Positions 60,771-64,000 of a stretch of 64,000 bases of DNA are shown here, piece after piece. Both the position numbers and the translations under genes were made by a program. The stretch covers positions 164,060 to 228,059 of the forward strand of contig NZ_MRCQ01000009.1 in the NCBI RefSeq assembly GCF_002304005.1. Direction: 5' to 3'. The notes beneath the pieces were generated by a model, which saw only the letters and a list, made by a program, of their open reading frames with translations, ran no database searches and was not told where the DNA came from. Positions within the stretch are counted from its first letter, which is position 1; the number at the start of each line of letters is the position of its first letter. This DNA is from Flavobacterium sp. ACN6. Its GTDB lineage: Bacteria; Bacteroidota; Bacteroidia; Flavobacteriales; Flavobacteriaceae.

Positions 60771-63686
60771 ATGAAATACAATCCAAACGAAATTGACGCC
60801 AAATGGCAAAAATATTGGGCAGAAAATCAAACTTTTGCAGCAAAAAACAACTCTGATAAACCTAAACATTATGTTCTTGATATGTTTCCTTATCCGTCAG
60901 GGGCAGGATTACACGTGGGTCATCCGCTGGGATATATAGCTTCAGATGTTTATTCTCGTTTCAAAAGACACCAAGGTTTCAATGTTTTACATCCAATGGG
61001 TTACGACAGTTTCGGATTGCCGGCAGAGCAATATGCGATTCAGACGGGACAGCGTCCAGAAGATACAACGCGGGTTAATATTGACGGAGGAGTTGATAAA
61101 GAAGGAAAGCAAATTGCAGGATACAGAAAACAATTAGATAAAATTGGGTTTTCATTTGATTGGAGCCGTGAAGTACGAACTTCAAATCCAGATTATTACA
61201 AACATACACAATGGATTTTTATTCAATTGTTTAATTCTTGGTATTGTAAAAAACAAGGAAAAGCATTTGATATTTCAGAGCTTATAACTGTTTTTGAAGA
61301 AAGCGGTAATGCATTGGTTGAAGCAGTTTGCGACGATAACGTTGCGATTTTTACTGCTGACGAATGGAATTCTTATTCTGAAGATCAAAAAGAAAGAATC
61401 CTTTTGCAATACAGAATGACCTATTTGGCAGAAACTGAAGTAAACTGGTGTCCTGGTTTAGGAACTGTTTTAGCAAATGATGAAATTGTAAACGGAGTTT
61501 CGGAGCGTGGAGGTTTTCCTGTTATAAGAAAAAAAATGACACAATGGAGTATGCGAATTTCTGCTTATGCCGAACGCTTGCTTCAAGGTCTAAATGATAT
61601 TGATTGGAGTGAATCTATAAAAGAATCTCAAAGAAACTGGATCGGGAAATCGGTTGGGGCTTTGGTTAAGTTTCAAGTCAAAAGTCAAAAGTCGAATGTC
61701 GAAAGTGAAGCTGCACTTTCAGACTCTGGACATTCGACTTTAGACTTTATTGAAGTATTCACAACTCGTCCTGATACAATCTTTGGAGTAACTTTTATGA
61801 CTTTGGCGCCAGAACATGATTTGGTAGCTAAAATTACTACTCCAGAACAAAAAGCTGCAGTTGAAGCATATATCGAAAAAACAGCAAAACGTTCTGAACG
61901 TGAGCGTATGGCCGATGTAAAAACTATTTCGGGTGTATTTACTGGAGCTTATGCAGAACATCCTTTTACAAAAGAAGCCATTCCGGTTTGGATTGGCGAT
62001 TACGTTTTGGCAGGTTACGGGACTGGTGCTGTAATGGCGGTTCCTTGCGGCGACGAAAGAGATTACGCTTTTGCTAATTTCTTTAAAGGAAATCTGGGTA
62101 TGCAGGAAATTAAAAATATCTTCGCCAATGTTGATATTTCTGAAGCTGCTTACGGATCAAAAGACAACGTAGAAATCGCTAATTCTGATTTCTTAAACGG
62201 ATTAAATTATAAAGACGCGACTAAAAAAGCAATTGCTAAATTAGAAGAAATCGGTCAGGGAACAGGAAAAACAAATTACCGTTTGCGTGATGCTGTTTTC
62301 TCTCGTCAGCGTTATTGGGGTGAGCCATTTCCAGTTTATTATGTAAACGGATTGCCTAAAATGATCAGTGCAGAACATTTGCCAATTATTTTGCCTGAAG
62401 TAGAGAAATATTTACCAACCGAAGATGGTCTGCCTCCGTTAGGAAACGCAACAATTTGGGCTTGGGACACTAAAAATAATGAAGTTGTTAATACTGATTT
62501 AGTAGATAATTTCGAAATTTTCCCTCTTGAATTGAACACTATGCCAGGATGGGCGGGAAGTTCTTGGTATTGGATGCGTTACATGGATGCACACAATGAA
62601 AAAGAATTTGCAAGTAAAGAAGCTTTGGCTTACTGGGAAAGCGTTGATTTGTATATTGGCGGAAGCGAACACGCAACCGGACACTTATTGTATTCTCGTT
62701 TCTGGAACAAATTCTTAAAAGACAAAGGTTTTGCTCCAACCGAAGAACCATTCAAAAAACTGATCAATCAGGGAATGATTTTGGGAACGACGGCTTATGT
62801 TTACAGATTGGAAGGAACAAATACTTTTGTGTCTAAAAATAAAATTGGAGATCAAAATGTACAGCCAATTCGTGTTGATGTTAATTTTGTTAATTCTTCT
62901 GATGAATTAAATATAGAAAAATTCAAAAACTGGAGAGAAGATTTTAATACAGCTGAATTTATTTTAGATGAAAACGGAAAATACATTGTAGGACGTGAAG
63001 TCGAAAAAATGTCGAAATCGTACTATAATGTAGTAACGCCAGATGATATTTGTAATGAATACGGCGCTGATACATTGCGTTTATACGAAATGTTTTTAGG
63101 CCCGTTAGAGCAGGCAAAACCTTGGAATACTGCTGGTATATCAGGAGTTTTTGGTTTCTTGAAAAAACTTTGGCGATTGTATTTTGATGATAATGGTTTA
63201 ATTGTAAACAACGACGAACCAACAAAAGACAACTTAAAATCATTACACAAAACGATTAAAAAAGTGGCTGACGATATTGAGAATTTCTCTTTCAATACTT
63301 CGGTTTCTCAGTTTATGATTTGTGTGAACGAATTGTCATCTCAAAATTGTCATTCAAGAGCGATCTTAGAGCCATTGGCTATTTTGGTTTCGCCATATGC
63401 ACCGCATATTGCAGAAGAATTATGGTCGCAGTTAGGACATAAAACTTCAATTTCTGAAGTGGCGTTTCCAATTTTTGATGCCAATCATTTAATTGAAACG
63501 AATAAAGAATATCCAGTTTCTTTCAACGGAAAAATGCGTTTCACAATCGAATTGCCTTTGGATTTAACCAAAGAACAAATCGAAGAAATCGTAATGAAAG
63601 ACGAAAGAACACAAAAACAATTAGACGGAAGAACTCCAAATAAAGTGATAATCGTTCCAGGAAAGATCATTAATCTTGTAGGTTAA
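60771..63686 (+). CDS. leuS: Leucyl-tRNA synthetase
   Basis: 971 residues. Class I synthetase: HIGH-type motif in GLHVGHPLGY near 46-55, KMSKS in EKMSKSYYN near 746, and CP1 editing domain from about 235 to 430 with TTRPDTIFGVTF near 331. It charges tRNA-Leu and proofreads. Residues about 303-326, between GKSVGALVKFQ and IEVFTTRPD, have an unusual QKSNVESEAALSDSGHS stretch encoded by a near-palindrome (61679-61750), so a repeat appears inserted in frame. The rest looks intact. Confidence 0.95.
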   Translation: MKYNPNEIDAKWQKYWAENQTFAAKNNSDKPKHYVLDMFPYPSGAGLHVGHPLGYIASDVYSRFKRHQGFNVLHPMGYDSFGLPAEQYAIQTGQRPEDTTRVNIDGGVDKEGKQIAGYRKQLDKIGFSFDWSREVRTSNPDYYKHTQWIFIQLFNSWYCKKQGKAFDISELITVFEESGNALVEAVCDDNVAIFTADEWNSYSEDQKERILLQYRMTYLAETEVNWCPGLGTVLANDEIVNGVSERGGFPVIRKKMTQWSMRISAYAERLLQGLNDIDWSESIKESQRNWIGKSVGALVKFQVKSQKSNVESEAALSDSGHSTLDFIEVFTTRPDTIFGVTFMTLAPEHDLVAKITTPEQKAAVEAYIEKTAKRSERERMADVKTISGVFTGAYAEHPFTKEAIPVWIGDYVLAGYGTGAVMAVPCGDERDYAFANFFKGNLGMQEIKNIFANVDISEAAYGSKDNVEIANSDFLNGLNYKDATKKAIAKLEEIGQGTGKTNYRLRDAVFSRQRYWGEPFPVYYVNGLPKMISAEHLPIILPEVEKYLPTEDGLPPLGNATIWAWDTKNNEVVNTDLVDNFEIFPLELNTMPGWAGSSWYWMRYMDAHNEKEFASKEALAYWESVDLYIGGSEHATGHLLYSRFWNKFLKDKGFAPTEEPFKKLINQGMILGTTAYVYRLEGTNTFVSKNKIGDQNVQPIRVDVNFVNSSDELNIEKFKNWREDFNTAEFILDENGKYIVGREVEKMSKSYYNVVTPDDICNEYGADTLRLYEMFLGPLEQAKPWNTAGISGVFGFLKKLWRLYFDDNGLIVNNDEPTKDNLKSLHKTIKKVADDIENFSFNTSVSQFMICVNELSSQNCHSRAILEPLAILVSPYAPHIAEELWSQLGHKTSISEVAFPIFDANHLIETNKEYPVSFNGKMRFTIELPLDLTKEQIEEIVMKDERTQKQLDGRTPNKVIIVPGKIINLVG
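61676..61751 (+). repeat. In-frame palindromic element inside leuS
   Basis: Left arm AAGTCAAAAGTCGAATGTC (about 61684-61702) and right arm, read as its reverse complement AAGTCTAAAGTCGAATGTC, match at 18 of 19 bases across a short centre. It is open in frame and adds residues 303-326. The AAGTC-type unit resembles repeats normally found between genes. Confidence 0.75.
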
Positions 63687-63690
63687 TTTA

Positions 63691-63904
63691 AAATTCCAAT
63701 CCCGAAGCCTCGGGATAAATTATAAATTCCAAATTCCAATTTTACGATTGGGGTTTGGGATTTTTTTTGTGCAGTTGTCATCCTGAGCGAAGTCGAAGGA
63801 CTTTTGCATTATTAAAGGTCTTCGACTTCGCTCAGACTGACAATTTCCGCCCCGAATTCAAATTGGAATTTGGAATTTATCCCGAGGCTTCGGGATTGGA
63901 ATTT
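63691..63904. repeat. Nested palindromic element after leuS
   Basis: Perfect 30-bp outer arms at 63691-63720 and 63875-63904 (core CCGAAGCCTCGGG). Inside are inverted AATTCCAA/TTGGAATT units and, innermost, GAGCGAAGTCGAAGG at 63785-63799 against its complement at 63819-63835. It probably also ends leuS transcription. Confidence 0.85.
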
Positions 63905-64000
63905 CCCTCTCCATAATTGGAATTTGGAATTTTTTTACTTCCAGTTTGTCATCCTGAGGAACGAAGGATCACACTCGTGGATCGACAAAGATTGGCTGTT
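63905..64000. repeat. Further repeat units to the window edge
   Basis: TTGGAATTTGGAATTTTTTT at 63919-63938 and then TGTCATCCTGAGGAACGAAG GATCACAC from about 63950, the opposite-strand relative of the unit at 50990-51040. No gene seen in this tail. Confidence 0.6.

Overview
The window is a stretch of chromosome from a Flavobacteriaceae bacterium, very probably a Flavobacterium. The DNA is AT-rich. Promoters fit the Bacteroidota form TTG-N18/19-TAnnTTTG (best at 374-402, 6182-6211 and 60675-60704). Lipoproteins with a Bacteroidota look, carboxypeptidase-regulatory-like and DUF5686 outer-membrane proteins, the ftsX-DUF3098-uppP-truB order and intergenic AATTCCAAATTCCAA-type repeats all agree. 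Most of the window is core chromosome. I see no phage, insertion sequence, CRISPR array or rRNA.

Layout. 1-4.3 kb: an Ig-like lipoprotein cut by the window edge, a pair of secreted proteins of unknown function, and methylmalonyl-CoA epimerase. 4.4-5.8 kb: a CAT-anticodon tRNA followed by a two-gene nuclease cassette (a possible PD-(D/E)XK nuclease and a Vsr-family endonuclease) with no methyltransferase. 6.2-12.3 kb: a small surface-protein candidate, ribE, pdxA, DUF177-rpmF-fabH-accB-accC (ribosome and fatty-acid start-up). 12.4-18.2 kb: five tandem paralogous exported PepSY-like proteins, then an NtrC-type sigma-54 activator and a convergent hybrid histidine kinase. 18.3-30.2 kb: S9 peptidase, FAD oxidoreductase, mtgA, an LpxR-like protein, a patch of unknown small membrane proteins, tRNA-Ala(GGC), enoyl-CoA hydratase, queD, lpxH, a seven-heme cytochrome. 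30.3-38.9 kb: recJ-MFS-hydrolase-CPD-like group, hopJ, rsmI, a Glu-rich protein, tdk. 39.3-50.7 kb: rpoN, asnS, an MMPL/RND permease, a LytS/LytTR pair, a CPA2 antiporter, a frameshifted ankyrin gene. 51.1-63.7 kb: DUF5686 protein, pyrH-frr, SMI1/KNR4 protein, thioredoxin-like protein, truB-uppP-DUF3098-ftsX, a molybdopterin-fold lipoprotein, leuS.

The most interesting part is 12.4-18.2 kb. Three phased copies of a TTACAC-type element (12439, 12461, 12481) lie about 75-115 bp upstream of a TTGGCACG box resembling a sigma-54 -24 element. This precedes five small secreted paralogues, which are followed directly by a sigma-54 activator gene. The layout suggests a self-contained envelope-response system: hybrid kinase, enhancer-binding activator, phased enhancer sites and an exported PepSY-like output array, with rpoN elsewhere in the window. 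This is inference. The -12 box is poor.

The second theme is palindromic repeats. Spacers hold long near-perfect inverted repeats, some nested: a 31-bp pair around 35125-35387, a 30-bp pair around 63691-63904, and a 29-bp pair around 42546-42651. One such palindrome appears to sit in frame inside leuS, adding about 24 residues at the entry to the editing domain.
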